Positions 11,881 through 24,600 of a stretch of 64,000 nucleotides of DNA are shown here, piece after piece. The stretch is from assembly GCA_030620095.1 (NCBI GenBank), contig JAUTXW010004471.1:1-64000 (forward strand). The letters run 5' to 3'. The notes beneath the pieces are model-generated. The model searched no databases. It was not told the DNA's origin and worked only from the letters and a program-made list of their open reading frames with translations. The DNA is from Kuschelorhynchus macadamiae. Taxonomy: Eukaryota; Arthropoda; Insecta; Coleoptera; Curculionidae. Both the position numbers and the translations under genes were made by a program. Position 1 is the stretch's first letter; every line of letters starts with the position of its first letter.

Positions 11881-14090
11881 ATGGATTGTACTCCTGGTGG
11901 TAAGTAGTACCTTTAGCTATACTATTTATATAAAATAATAATATTTTTTAATTATGTGTATTTTATACAGAAATAATTTTCTGGAGTAGTGCAAAATTAT
12001 AGTTTTAATTTTATTGTTAATATTTTAGTAAACTTCCGGGATCTTCCGGGCTTAACTTTCTGGAAAGTTGTGTAGCTGAATACTTTAAATAGTAAATGAA
12101 GAAAAAATATTTTCCGCTTTTGTCTGCCTTTTTGAGATAACTTAATCAACTTTGTTTTGTGTCACTTGGAATTTTCCCCAATTTATCGCTTTCAAATCGT
12201 TTAGGGCTAATTATTTTTATTTATTTCAGGATCAAGGGACGTAGATCCGGATGAAAATGTTGTTTTAAGTATGAGAACGCTTTCTGACGTAATACTGACA
12301 TGCAATTCAACAAAAATTGAAGCTAATTGCGAATATTTGCATTCGTATGTAAAAGATCTAACTAATTGCCCTGAAGTATTATCTAATGTAATTAAACAAA
12401 AGCTTTCACATTTTCTTTCTGATTTTAAATTAAAATATAAGACTGCCCAATACAAGAAAGATATTTTGCCCAAAACAAAACTTGGTTGGAAACAAATTTA
12501 AAATTTCATTTTTTTGTGCAATCACCTACAGCGAGTTTAGGTGGTCGCCCTGCTGTTAATTTCCAGACTAGTAGCGAACGAACAAAACGAAGACAAACCG
12601 AATATGTTGGATCAACAATGAGTTCCTCAGAGCCTGTGTATGCTGCTCAAATGAGTCTGCGCGCTGAAGGAAGTATAGATGCTGCAGCTGTTATAAAAGA
12701 TGTACAATTTTCAACCCCAAAAAGGGCCCAGAACTATAGAAAGGCATATAAAGAGAGAGCTGAAAAAGTTGATCAGCTATCTGGTGATAAAGCATTGTCA
12801 GTATTTGTTAAAGCAAATAGACACCAATATCAGATCATAAGGAGTGAAGATAAAAAACGTTTTCCATCGTATAAGAAGATTCAGGAGGCCAAGGGGCGCT
12901 GTTACCCAAATCGGGATGCAGTTACAATCACGGGGCAAAAAGCTGAAGTAAAATTACAAGCCTTACTAAACCATACTGCCCATCGTATAGTGGAGGTGCA
13001 AAAAGATGTATTGGAAACATTAACAGAACCTCAACTTGCTTGTTTGACACTTAGGTATAGCCAATACAAGCAAAATTTTGACAGCGATGAACGTTCGGAT
13101 GCCAGTATATTTTTAACATCCTTTGTGCCACTTCTATTAACATGCGACGATCCAAATAAATCTACAAACAAAATAGTTTGGCAAAATCCACGTCCAGGCT
13201 CACCCCGCTTTTCGTCCAATCAGAATTCAATTTATACATGAGACCACTGATTTAACACTTCAAGAAATAAATACCATGCAGAATGAAATAGAAAACCTTA
13301 CACCTACTTCCATTAGTGTAGGCACAAGGACATTGAACACAACTTACTTTTTACAATGGTAGATGGCAAAATGTGCAATGCTGCTTCATCTACGACATCC
13401 ACGAAAAAGTGTTATATATGTGGGGCTTCTTCCAAGTCTTTCAACAACATAGATGTTAAGTAGAAGTATTTTAATCAGTTTGTTAAACTGTGAAAATAGT
13501 GACTTTTTTTAGAAAAGTATGATCAGTAGCAAAAGTTATGGTACGAGCGGGAATCGAACCCGCACCTCTGCGTGTCTAGCGCATCGCCCTAACCAATTGA
13601 GCTATCATACCACTGATAATAATAATATTTTTGCAAACTATATCTAGTGGATACCGTATAAATATACAAAAATTTAAAGATTATGCTTTAACAACAGCTA
13701 GGATACTTGTACAAAAATATCCTTGATACAACATGCCTAATACGGTCCACAAAATTTTAATTAACTCGTCAGATATTATTGAATCTTTTTTATTGCCTAT
13801 AGGACAATTATCTGACTAGGCCCAGGAGGCATTAAATAAAGACATTAAGAAGTATAGAGAAGGATTTTCCCGAAAGTGTTCAAGGCAACAAAACTTGGAG
13901 ACTGCTTATATCGTCTGATCCAGTCATATTAAGCATGCGAAAACTTCCAAGGCGAAAGTCCAAGTCATTCGAAAAAGAAGTCTTAGATTTATTATTAGCC
14001 CCCGTCCAGAGGGATCTGCCACTAATACTACTAATGAAGACTCAGAAATTAATAGCTCAAGTGACTCAGACTCCGGGTCCGGGGATTAAA
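11881..14090 (+). pseudogene. Transib (RAG1-like) transposase, broken copy B with an intron
   Basis: A two-exon start can be read. ATG at 11881 encodes MDCTPG up to donor G|GTAAGT (11899/11900). Acceptor TTATTTCAG ends at 12229, and the frame continues (SRDVDPDENVVLSMRT) to about 12490. A frameshift then leads into 12486-13241, homologous to residues about 75-345 of the intact copy. Catalytic D1 is lost in a deletion between LTEPQLACLTLR and YSQYKQNF. The VDGKMCNAA and CYIC blocks follow at 13360-13440. A tRNA-containing segment then interrupts the gene. It resumes near 13735 with a PxTVHKIL-type block, the GQLSD-xAQEALNK block and an acidic Ser/Asp tail ending about 14088. Stops and frameshifts make it dead. 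Confidence 0.8.
13540..13611 (-). tRNA. tRNA-like gene or tRNA-derived relic (apparent anticodon AGA)
   Basis: The minus strand folds as a cloverleaf of 72 bases. The acceptor is GGTATGA/TCGTACC, the D stem GCTC/GGGC, the T arm GCGGG-TTCGATT-CCCGC, and the variable loop has four bases. The anticodon stem has one A-G mismatch at its base. The loop is CTAGACA, so the apparent anticodon is AGA (Ser), with C rather than a purine at position 37. Serine tRNAs have a long variable arm, which this lacks. A TTTT run follows about 5 bases after the acceptor. I favour a tRNA-derived insert (SINE head or pseudogene) inside the Transib copy; a functional gene is not excluded. Confidence 0.7.
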
Positions 14091-15189
14091 AACAATAATT
14101 AGTTATGCGACATTATTTCTGAGAATAAATGATGCTGTTATTAGTTTATTAATTATTAATTTTACGCCGTTGATGACTTTAAATAATATAAAAACAGTAA
14201 AATGTAGGCAGTATTTTTTAAAACAATTTAAATTCGGTTTTATACACATAATTTTGTTTTTGTCAAGTATTTATTTATTATATTATTAAATTTTCCACCA
14301 GATTAGTAGCCAATTGACAAATATGTTAATTAGTTTTTACAATATTATTTCTCATAAACACATTAAGGAAATTTTATTACTACATATCATCGTTTAAGTT
14401 TTGGCCAGGTTTTTTCAATTTTGCCCGTCTGTGATTCGTGTGGAGTGAAGTGAAAAAAATTATAGATGAATTGCAAGATTCTATAAATTTTAAGATTTTT
14501 GGACCATCTCATTCAACACCCTGTATAATAATGATTAGAATCGCTTGAGTTAAAGTAACTTGTCAACAGAATTTCGATGAAAGTATGTTTGAAGATTCGA
14601 AAAGATCACCGAATTCCGTTGACTCGTTTTCAAAGCACATCACTTTGAACATGATGTTAAAAGTTATGTGTCCCGATCTTTTTGGTTTATAAAATAATAC
14701 AGATTTTTAAAATGTACACCTTTTAAAAAATGGCTTGGAGTGGTGCTAACTTTCCGGAAAATCTGTACAGAAACACCTCAATGTTTTTATTTATCTAGTT
14801 AGAATAAAACAAAATACAGCTTTGGAAGAAATATTTCATATTACTAAAACATAAAACAAAAACATGAATAATTAAATTGGTGCTATTCTACAGGACGTTG
14901 ATATGAACTGGAATAAATTCTAGTTCTCCTATGCCACCTACTAATGTAAATTTAATTTCTGAACACCCTGTAAAATTCAAACCAACTCTACAAAAATTAA
15001 GTTTTTTATATGTTTAAGCAACTCTTTTCTTCTAATGGATCCTCAAATTAATGTAAATAGTTACGACATTAAGATATATAATAATGATTCAGTTATGAAT
15101 TATTGTATATTAATGCTAGAAAACTATTGAATCATATTGTAATCAGTGAGACTTCCAGATGATATAAAATATTATAACATTCCAGGATA
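14091..15189. other. AT-rich non-coding stretch
   Basis: This probably includes the 3' end of Transib copy B. The sequence CAACACCCTGTATAATA near 14516-14532 resembles an element terminus, but no matching inverted partner was established. Confidence 0.35.
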
Positions 15190-15960
15190 TTCTGACTATA
15201 TATGCTTCTAGAAGTAAAATTTATTACAAATATAGGAGCACGAAAATTAAAAATGAAAATATTTTTTTTTATTTTGATGGAAATAAAGAAAATATTTGGA
15301 GTAGTTTACAACCCACCAAACAATTTCGAACATGGTTTTAATTTTTTGGATAGTGAACTTGAAACTTTAAATGGAAAGAAGATAAAAAACTCCATAAGTA
15401 ATCATGAAATACAAATTTTGCAACTTTCAAAGAAACCAAAACAGATCATTCAAAATTTTACTACTTTTACTACTATAGAACAAAAGTTAACAATACCCAA
15501 TTTAAATTTTATGAAAAAAAAAACAGTGTTACAGAAAATTATGACAAAATGTTTTTAAGAAAATACTGTGTACTTAAAACTAAGAAATACATTTAGAAAA
15601 AATGCTAAGCCTTGGTTTATCAGTGAAATATTTAAAGCCACTAAAACTAAAAAATATTACTTTAATATGTTAAAAAAGTATCCAGATAATTTTTATTTGT
15701 TAAATATGTACAAGATTTTAAGCAGAAAATCAAAATTGCCAAAGAAAATTAAAAAAAAAATGTAGAAATCATAGAAAACAAAAAAAAGTAAATTGGTTAA
15801 TGGTTTAATATATAATTTTGGTAATAGCAATAATGAAGTAGACTCAATTATATTTAATGATGCAAAGATATACTGTCCAAAGAAAATAAGTGACTGCTTT
15901 ACTCAGTATTTTACATCTGTTGGTGAAAAACATTCAAAGAAATTATTCCTTTAGAATTAG
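15190..15960 (+). pseudogene. Non-LTR retrotransposon (jockey-like) endonuclease/linker relic
   Basis: Plus-strand frames contain FGVVYNPPNNFEHGFNFL (end of an APE-type endonuclease), then NAKPWFISEIFKATKTKKYY (the PWxxxEI linker typical before the reverse transcriptase). A DCFTQYFTSVGEKHSKK segment follows near 15895-15950. The frame is broken several times and no RT core follows. The composition is extremely AT-rich. Confidence 0.65.
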
Positions 15961-16700
15961 CAACTGAATCCAAATCGAAGGTAATTATGTCATTTGTTGA
16001 CATACTGGCTAGTAAATTAAGGAATAAATTATTGACAAAATGGATAGGTCGAAGGCTTCAAAATGTGATGAGGTTGATGTGTTAACTACTAAGAACTGTA
16101 AATACTCTTTAATACCTGTCATTTCCTCAAAGGCCCTAGATGTTTTCTTATTTTTATAACGCTTATTAACATTAAATTTAGAAAAATCTTTTTTGTGAAT
16201 GGAAAAAATCAAAATCTATATGGTGAAAATATAAAGTTAAGTATTGGTTAGTTAAAACCTTTAAAAAAAGTTTTTAGGTTTGGTAATAGATGAAGCTCTT
16301 ACATCGAAGGAATATGTTGTTTATGTAAAAAAAGGAATTGTAGCATCCTTAGTATTATAAAAAAATAGTTAAAGAGCCGCTGGTACAAAACTTTTAATCA
16401 CGTAATAAATTTAACCGACGTTTAAAATCATTTTTGACATTCGACACTCTTATGTGGTCTGTCACACTCTGAGGGCTGAGGGGAAACTTTCATCATAGCT
16501 TGTCATTCTCTCTCTTGTAATTTATTACAATTTCAGGTGACAGCTTTCATTAGTGACATTCGTTATTCACCGTTCAAAACTTATAACATATTTTAAACCT
16601 GAAAAGGCCTTTGGAAAACCTCTTTTACCTGTGTCTGTCGTGATGTAAGAAGGGAACTATCGAGCCCAAACTGCAAAATAATGTTTTATATCTAAAGCAA
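15961..16700. other. AT-rich non-coding stretch
   Basis: No identifiable gene. The sequence separates the LINE relic from the transposase fragment to its right. Confidence 0.35.
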
Positions 16701-16734
16701 AAATGTTTATCTGTTTTATACAGAGTATCGTATA

Positions 16735-17195
16735 AAATGGGAATATCACTCTCTACGGTTAAAAAACTGGGTTCCAAACGGTCGAGAAAGAAGAAAAACA
16801 CAAAGCCGCGATAAGTCAAGCTATAGCTTTTTTTCCTGTAGTTGATAGCTACAAGGTCCATCAACACATTATAAGATCGCGCATTTATGCAATGTATTCT
16901 GCAGGTACTCCATTGAATTTATTGTTTAAGATCACAATAAATCCAAAACTTTTATTTTGGTTGTAGGAGAGCATGTTACATTAGAGGCTTTGCAAATAAG
17001 ACTCAAAACATTAATGGCGTGCACATATCTGTAACTACCTTGGCTAAAGGATTAAAATATTTGCACTTTAAGTGGCGAAGATGTACTGTACATGTAATAG
17101 AGAATATTTAATGGAATACCCCTATATTACACAAAAGAGACTACAATTTTTACAAGAATATAAACCAGTATTTGTAGATGAAACATTATTATTTT
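16735..17195 (+). pseudogene. Tc1/mariner-type transposase relic, N-terminal third
   Basis: The plus strand reads MGISLSTVKKLGSKRSRKKK, then VHQHIIRSRIYAMYSA. A likely 60-base intron follows (CAG|GTACTC at about 16904, ending TTGTAG at 16966). EHVTLEALQIRLKT, ISVTTLAKGLKYLHFKWRRC, EYPYITQKRLQFLQEYKP and VFVDETLLF follow. VDET is the first catalytic Asp of this DDE family. The frame breaks in a few places. Middle and C-terminal thirds of the same kind of protein lie in the same orientation at 32350-32720 and 34745-35140. Confidence 0.65.
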
Positions 17196-18084
17196 TACAA
17201 ACCTTTATTTAACTTGCTTTCTTCATATGTCTGTAATACATTTTTCAAGCACTTGCTGGCATCCTATTGAGCTAAAATTTGGCCACAAAAACAACTCTCT
17301 TTGGAAAGTAAAGTAAAATGCTAAAATTGACATTAAAAAAGCGTCATCTAACGACTGACTGCATACCTAATATTTTCAAGATGGGACAATTCTCATGAAT
17401 ATCTTTTAATTTGGTTTTGTAGCAAGTTTTTAGCTTTTTATTTAAAAAAAAATCTATAGTTTTTGATATTTAAAATAAATATAACGCAAAAAACTCTCAC
17501 AAAACCTAAATAAATAGGTTAAGTATGCTTATATCTAATGGAATAAAAAGCCTTATATAGATAGATAATATTTATTGCTGTTAATGATATGTTTACACAC
17601 GTAAAAGTAATATTAAACTGTAAGAAAAATACATGAATTAAAAATATAGTCATCAATGCAACGGAGTTGGGACCAATCCTCCCAAAAAGGATCTGAATCA
17701 CGAATTGCATATTTATTTATTCATCTTAATACAAGCAGTACCTAAATAAATAAAGAAAAATTAAGTTACTTAAAAATGTAACCATATAAAAATCAAATAT
17801 CTAAAAATCCCATTTTGTTTTTGTGTTTTCAGATCTTGATGTTTGATTTAAACACCCTATTAATATTGTGCAACATGTAATACATAAAAATATTATATAA
17901 GAGGACATTTAGGTTTGTTTTATTTTAGACTCCAATAAAACCAAACAGTGATATTTTCATATATAACTGTGATAAAACTTTAAATAATAAAATGGAATTG
18001 CATATGGAAAATAAATATTAATTTATTTATTATAATTTTAATTTAAGTTTCTTAAAAAAGAATTGGCTACCGGCAATTTTGATT
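17196..18084. other. AT-rich non-coding stretch left of the large transposon
   Basis: No gene supported. 17510-17740 resembles a decayed LINE 3' end on the minus strand, but the evidence is too weak to annotate it. Confidence 0.3.
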
Positions 18085-18204
18085 CCCAGATAGCACAAAC
18101 TGCGAACAAACTGCTAAAATTGTTACGGCCGACAGTTAAAAATAAAACATTTTAAAAATATGCTTTAAAATCGCTTTTTAAGTAATAAATTTGATCAGAA
18201 TATT

Positions 18205-18360
18205 GGTTATTTTTATGTCAAGCACTTAGCAAGCACTTGAAATACATTTTATTTTTTAAATATAAACTGAAGTGCTTTGTATGTGCTTTGCAAGTGCTAC
18301 ATTTTGATAACAAGTTCTACAGTGCTTAAATTGAACTTTTAATGTACTTCACTAAAGCAC
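18205..18360. repeat. Left subterminal repeat cluster AAGCACTT
   Basis: At least six copies or near copies of AAGCACTT or its complement AAGTGCTT lie in about 150 bases, in both orientations. The same motif clusters at the right end (30650-30905). Such arrays are the usual binding sites of hAT- and CACTA-type transposases. Confidence 0.75.
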
Positions 18361-18676
18361 CCATCTTTATATTTAAATCAAGCGGGAAAATCTGTTATCC
18401 TCATTGGTTCAATCTGATCGGTTTCAAAAATCGCGCCGAAGTCAACCGACAGTGCATCCGCCTGGCCCGAGCTACGAGCTACACAAACCGCCATTTTAAC
18501 TTGGAATGGAAGTTTGTCGTTTGCTTAAGCTTTTGCCATTTCCAAAAGCGACGCTACGATATTTATTGGCTTTTGTAGATTATTTTGTCATAAACTAACG
18601 ACTAAATTTGCTGTGTACAGTGATTATTTTGTGTGGCAAAGTGCTAACCCTTTGTTTTTCTGTGGTGGTTTCCGTT

Positions 18677-21600
18677 ATGGCGGCATCGGTACCAGTTGAA
18701 AGGTAAGTAACTTTGGTAACTTTAGCTTTTAAATATTAAAAAAAACTATCTAGGTAATCAAATGGCCCACGGTAATAATATCAGTAATAATGGTCACCCT
18801 TGAAGCATAATTTAAAAGGCTCCGAACATCAAAAGGTGGCCGCGGTTTACATAATCAAAAAATAATACTACCTATTACCAGTGTTGCCACAGGAAATTTA
18901 AGAATTTCGGTAGAATTGCTCGGAGATTTTCGGTAGATTTCGTAAAATTTTCGGTAGATTCCTATTATTGAAATTATAAGGTCTTATTAAAAAAAAACAC
19001 GCACACATTTTAAAGATTTTTATTACATTAAAAAAACAATAGAAAAAAATAAAGTTAAAACAAACTATATAATATATCAGTCAATAAGAGTATGATCCAG
19101 AAACACTTATATAGGTATAACAACATAAAAACAAAAAAAATAGTGATTACAAACGTATCCCTATACTTAGTCATCAGATTCTGATCCAGAATCATTATTA
19201 AATTCACCTTTATAAAGGGCGGCTCTGTCATCCATCGTCATTAAGTGTTTTTTATTAATTTCAAAATTATGACAGTTATACTTTCGAAAATATCTTCTCG
19301 TGTGGAGAAGTCCGGAGATAGTGTCTGTCCCCAATTTATTTCGCTGCTTTGTTTTCGTTAACATTATATCAGAAAAAAATCTTTCAACATTGGCCGATGA
19401 GTGGGGGAGACACAATAAAGTAAACACATAATCTGTCAAAACTTTAAACATTGGTGTGCCATCACCCGATTTCATATCTTTAACTTCTTGCCAGAAAGGC
19501 AGAAGTTCGTTTGAAAGTGATTGGATTGGAGTGTTGCGCAACAATCGCCATTCTGTATCCAATAATTGTAAATTTTGTTCCTGAAACATTTTCGTCATGA
19601 CTGCTACATCAGTAATAGACTGGATTGCACCAGATTTGACGACTGTTGGGTCCAAAAAATTAAATTTAGACAGAGGATTGTTCTTTAAAGGAAATCTCTT
19701 AGTTATTTGGGTACAAGATTCTACATAAAAATCTAAACATCGAACTCGAAATAAATTTAACTGGTCTGCGGGAATTTTATTTTCAGATATAGTTTTGAAT
19801 ACATTTGCACCACAATACATGTCTTCAAGTGGAATAAAATTTGATGGATTTTTAAAGTCAACGTTTTCGAGAGGAGTGCTGGTTAATATATTTCGTTTTA
19901 TAAAACAATCAAAAATTGTTCTTAAAATAGTTGTTATGTTTTTATAAACTATATGAATTTTTGGAGACTCCGATTGCATTTCTTTGTTTAAGTTCGTGAA
20001 AAATGGCAAAACGAATTCCAAAAACTGCAAAAATAATTTGGTAGTGGGATCGTTCAGTTTAACTAAAATGTTTTCAGCTGCAAGTAGATCATTATTAGAT
20101 ACAGCATCAGTGAAATACAATTGTAAGGCGTCATACTGTTCTAAAATCCTAACAACAACAGAATGTACCGATAACCAGCGTGTTTGTGCTGGATGTAATA
20201 TTTTATGGATTTTGACGTCACAGAAAATCTGAAATTGTGAAAGTTCAGATGTTCGTTTTGGACTTGACCCAAAATAATTGTAAATATCTCGGGTCAAGTC
20301 CTCAACAAACCTCGGAAGTTTCTGGCAGGCATATGCCGCGCACAAATGGAATGAATGACATATACATTTAATTGTATATAAATTAGGGATATCTTTTTTT
20401 AACATAGATTTTAATGAAATATGTTCGCCCATCATTACATTTGCGCAGTCAGATGCAAACCCAATCAAATTAGTTTTATATTGTATATTGTGCTCATTAA
20501 AAAAATTAACAATACGGGTATAAATGGTATTAGCGTCAGCTGCTGAAAGTTCAATCAGTGCAAGAAAATCGTCTCTTATATTAAAATCTACCACACGCCT
20601 TACCACTAAACATAGATGCTTCTTATTGCTTATATCGGTAGATTCGTCAGCAATTAAGGAGAACTTATTTTCCTTGAGATGGACGCGAAGTTCCTGGAAA
20701 CTGTTGTACCCCAGAACATTCTTGACGATTGCTGTCGACTTTGTTCTTCCACAAGCAAACCCTTTTGCAATTTCTGAGTCATCACAGACTTTGGCTACTA
20801 CTTTTACTAAGTGGTCCATTACTGCGAATGGCAAATGATGTTCAGCAATGAATGCACTTAGTCGTATTTCTCCTAAAAAAATATAAATTTTCAGCAAAAA
20901 GCAAAAATTTTGTAAAAAAAAACAGTTACTATATACCTTCTTTGACTCGATTTTCCAATTTATGTTTTACGCCTGTAAAAGATGTTATCTTTGGTTGTAT
21001 ATTTGGCTGAATAGAAACGCATTTTTTTAAATGCGCTTTTCCATTTCTGTGCTTCATTAGGGCATCTTTACCGCTTCCTATATTAATATCTTTATTGCAT
21101 GCGATACATTTAGCGAAACTTTTGCCTTTGGAACTTTTTGTCAACCACCCTTTAAACTCTGCAATATTCTGCCATTCTTCTTTAAAATGTTGTTCATATT
21201 TCCTTTTTTTTCTAATATTTCTGCTTGTTCCTTCGCCTCCACTGTCACTGTCACTATCTGAATCACTCATTATTATTTATAAAAAAACTCTAATCCCTAT
21301 ACAATACATAAATCTATAGCCAAATATTTGTCGCTGTAAATCACCGAAATTAAAAACGCTCGTCGGGGAATTACCGCGGAGTTGGTGCACGGTTCCAATC
21401 CGACGTCGCATGTTGCCATCGCCACACCAAGACGCAGATATGCTTTCTTTATTTATCGCATCTTTAAAGAGCGAGAGAGAACGCGTATGATAGGTATAAT
21501 ATTGACGCGGCGTAGAAAATATTTATAATATAATTACATATTAACAAATACGGTATTTAGTAATTATTTTAAATATTTATGTATACAGTCTAAGTGGTTT

Positions 21601-24600
21601 GTAATTTTATACTTCGATCATTTCCGTATAAAACCACAAAATATCGCTTTGACAAATTTTCGGTAGATTTGTATTTAAATTCGGTATTTCGGTAGACGGC
21701 GTCCAAATTCGGTAGATCTACCGAAATTTCGGTAGCTGTGGCATCACTGCCTATTGCCAAAAAGAAACAGAAAAAAGGCTACCTAATTTTAAAAAGGGGG
21801 TCTGGTAAATATAAACCCATTTATGAGGTTTCTTAAGATTAGAATGTATAATTTCTTTTAAAAACACTAAAAATTCAACCAGAACTAACCAATCTTACCA
21901 AATCAAACCTATTTTTGAGGTTAGAAAACCTATAGAGTTCCAAAGTCAATTATTTATTATTTTCCTTTAAAAAAAGAACTAAAAAATCAACCATAACTAA
22001 GCAATCATATCAATTAGGAATATTTATTAGTTCTAACACAACAAAAACTAATCTTATCAAAACTTTACTTTAGTTGTCTACTACGACATGAGTTTTTTAC
22101 ACATTTTTAATGATTTTTTATTTAAATAATGGTATAGGTATTTCATACCCAATTAAATTTAAAAGTGTCTAATTTACAATATTCCAAAGTAGGGCAAAAT
22201 AGTGTAAAATGTTTGGGTTTATAATCTTTACTTTCACCGTGAGCATTTTGGTAAAATATTGCTAGGGTACAACTTTGACGAAATGGTTAATATACCTTGA
22301 TAAAATTTTGTTGGAAAGCACTGTTATGGCTAGTTGCATACCCGCGTAACTAAGTATACTCTCCAGGTGTGTGACCAGCAATCAATATTTTTTTACAATT
22401 GACAGTAAAGGGTATTTTTATACAAGCAAGAATTTTGTAGATAATTATTTACTAAATTATGGGGGAAAGTATTCAATAATAATAATATACCAATTGTAAA
22501 AATATGCAAATTAATTTGCAACAATTTAGGGTACTAGTGTACGAGTGCTTTTTATTTTTTAGTTTCACTTACTGAAATGAATATTTGTAAAAAAATACAG
22601 AAAATTTATTTATAGAAGTTATATTTTTGTTAGAAAAATTAATAATATTGTTATGTCATACCACCTTGTAACAATAAAAAAGGTTACTTTTTATTCTTAA
22701 GATTCAGGTTTTCAATAATTTTTACTCGTTTAAGATTATTACGTGATTTTGATATGATTGGCTGGAAAGGACAATGATTAGCAAGCATTTTATTATTAAA
22801 ATGTCAATTTTACCTAATGAATAAAATTAACATAAAAAATTATAGGGCAAATTAAATTCATTTTTTAAAACTGACCTTTAAATAATAAAGTTTGCTAGTC
22901 ATTGTTGTGTGTGTATTAAACTATGCAATAATTTTGCACTAGTCTAGTGCATAAAAATAAAATTAAAAAAAATATGTATTGTTTAAAAATAAATCAATAA
23001 TGAATATTAAAATGTGGGGCCAACATGACCATGATATGAATTTTATTTAATCATATACAGGGATTAATTATACGGTGACCGGCAGAAAGTTTGCAACAAA
23101 TGGGAACATTTGTTATTATTAGTTTCTCAGAAAATTTCATTCTTGATAAAAGTTGGTGCTTAAAGAGAAACTAACTTTGAGCGCGTAAAATTTTAGGTTT
23201 GATGTACAGGGTGGTTAAAATTTTTAAAAATATAACTATAAATTCGTAAAGTTCAAAATTTTAAAAAACTACAGCAAAGTTATAGGGCTTTAAAAGTTAG
23301 GAATAAAAGTAAAGTAAAGTTTTTTGATATCTTGTTTAGTTAAATAGAAAATTAGACTCAAAATTGAAAAAAAAAATATTTTTAAGGCTAATTTTCTCTT
23401 TAACTAAATAAGATATCAAAAAACTTAACTTTTATTTCTAACTTTTGAAGCTCTATAACTTTGCTGTAGTGAGTTTTTTCAAATTTTGAACTTTTCAAAT
23501 TCATAAAATCATATTTTTAAAATTGTTGACCACCCTGTACATCCGACCTAAAATTTTACATGCTCAAAATTAGTTTCTTTTTAAGCACCAACTTTTATCA
23601 AGAATGCAATTTTCTGAGAAACTAATAATAACAAATGTTCCCATTTGTTGCAACTTTCTGTCGGTCACTGTATAATAGACATCAACTTTTTTGTCAAATA
23701 TAAGTGCAAAGAATACTACCTATAATTTTTGAGAAATCTTCACTCATACAAATTAAACTTAAAAATAACTTGGGGAAATTCTAAATTTTGTGTCCAATAT
23801 CGTTGATTTTGGGAGAACAAAGCCTTTTATAGAATAAACTCAAAGTACAGAATAACTTTTCTACAATATTTTTCATCCTTTTACAGTACATATCGCATTC
23901 AGCTTTCAAATAGGACTTTTGATGGGCAACCAACCTATAAACGTCTTTCGATAAGACACAGACGAAGGCAAATTAAGAGAAAAGTTAGTGATATTATAGA
24001 AACCGTAAACATTGAAAATAAACAGAGTCAACCCAAAATACGGAAAGTAGATCCCAACATTTTTTTAGTAAATCCAATTTCCATAGATTCTTCACAAAAT
24101 TATGATGATACACATAATGATTGCAATATTAATATAGATTCTTCACAAAATTATGATGATACATATAGAGATTGCGATATTAATAGGCCAGGCCTAAATT
24201 TACGTGCTACAGCTAAGCCCTCAACAGAAAATTGCAATGAGAATATAGATAGAATGGATTTAAAGAATGACATAAATATTGTGTCAAATAATATAAACAC
24301 AATACAAAATTCAAAATTGTTTTTAAGAAATTGGGGAAAAACTTACAACATACCACATTGTGCTATGAATCAGCTTTTAAAATGGTTAAATAGGGACCTT
24401 GGCATGGATATGCCTATAGATGCTAGGACTTTATATATGACCCCTAGAACAACATTATGTGAAAATATGAAAGTTAAAGATGATCCTCAAGATATAGGTC
24501 AGTTCCACTATTTTGGCCTTAAAAAAGGATTAACCAACATTATTAAAAAGTACATTGATCAGTGCTACAATATTATAAACTTATATTTTAATATTGATGG

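Noticed and set aside
12207..12473. Minus-strand open frame antisense to Transib copy B
   Set aside because: It is a shadow of the plus-strand coding sequence; the plus frame is homologous to the other Transib copies.
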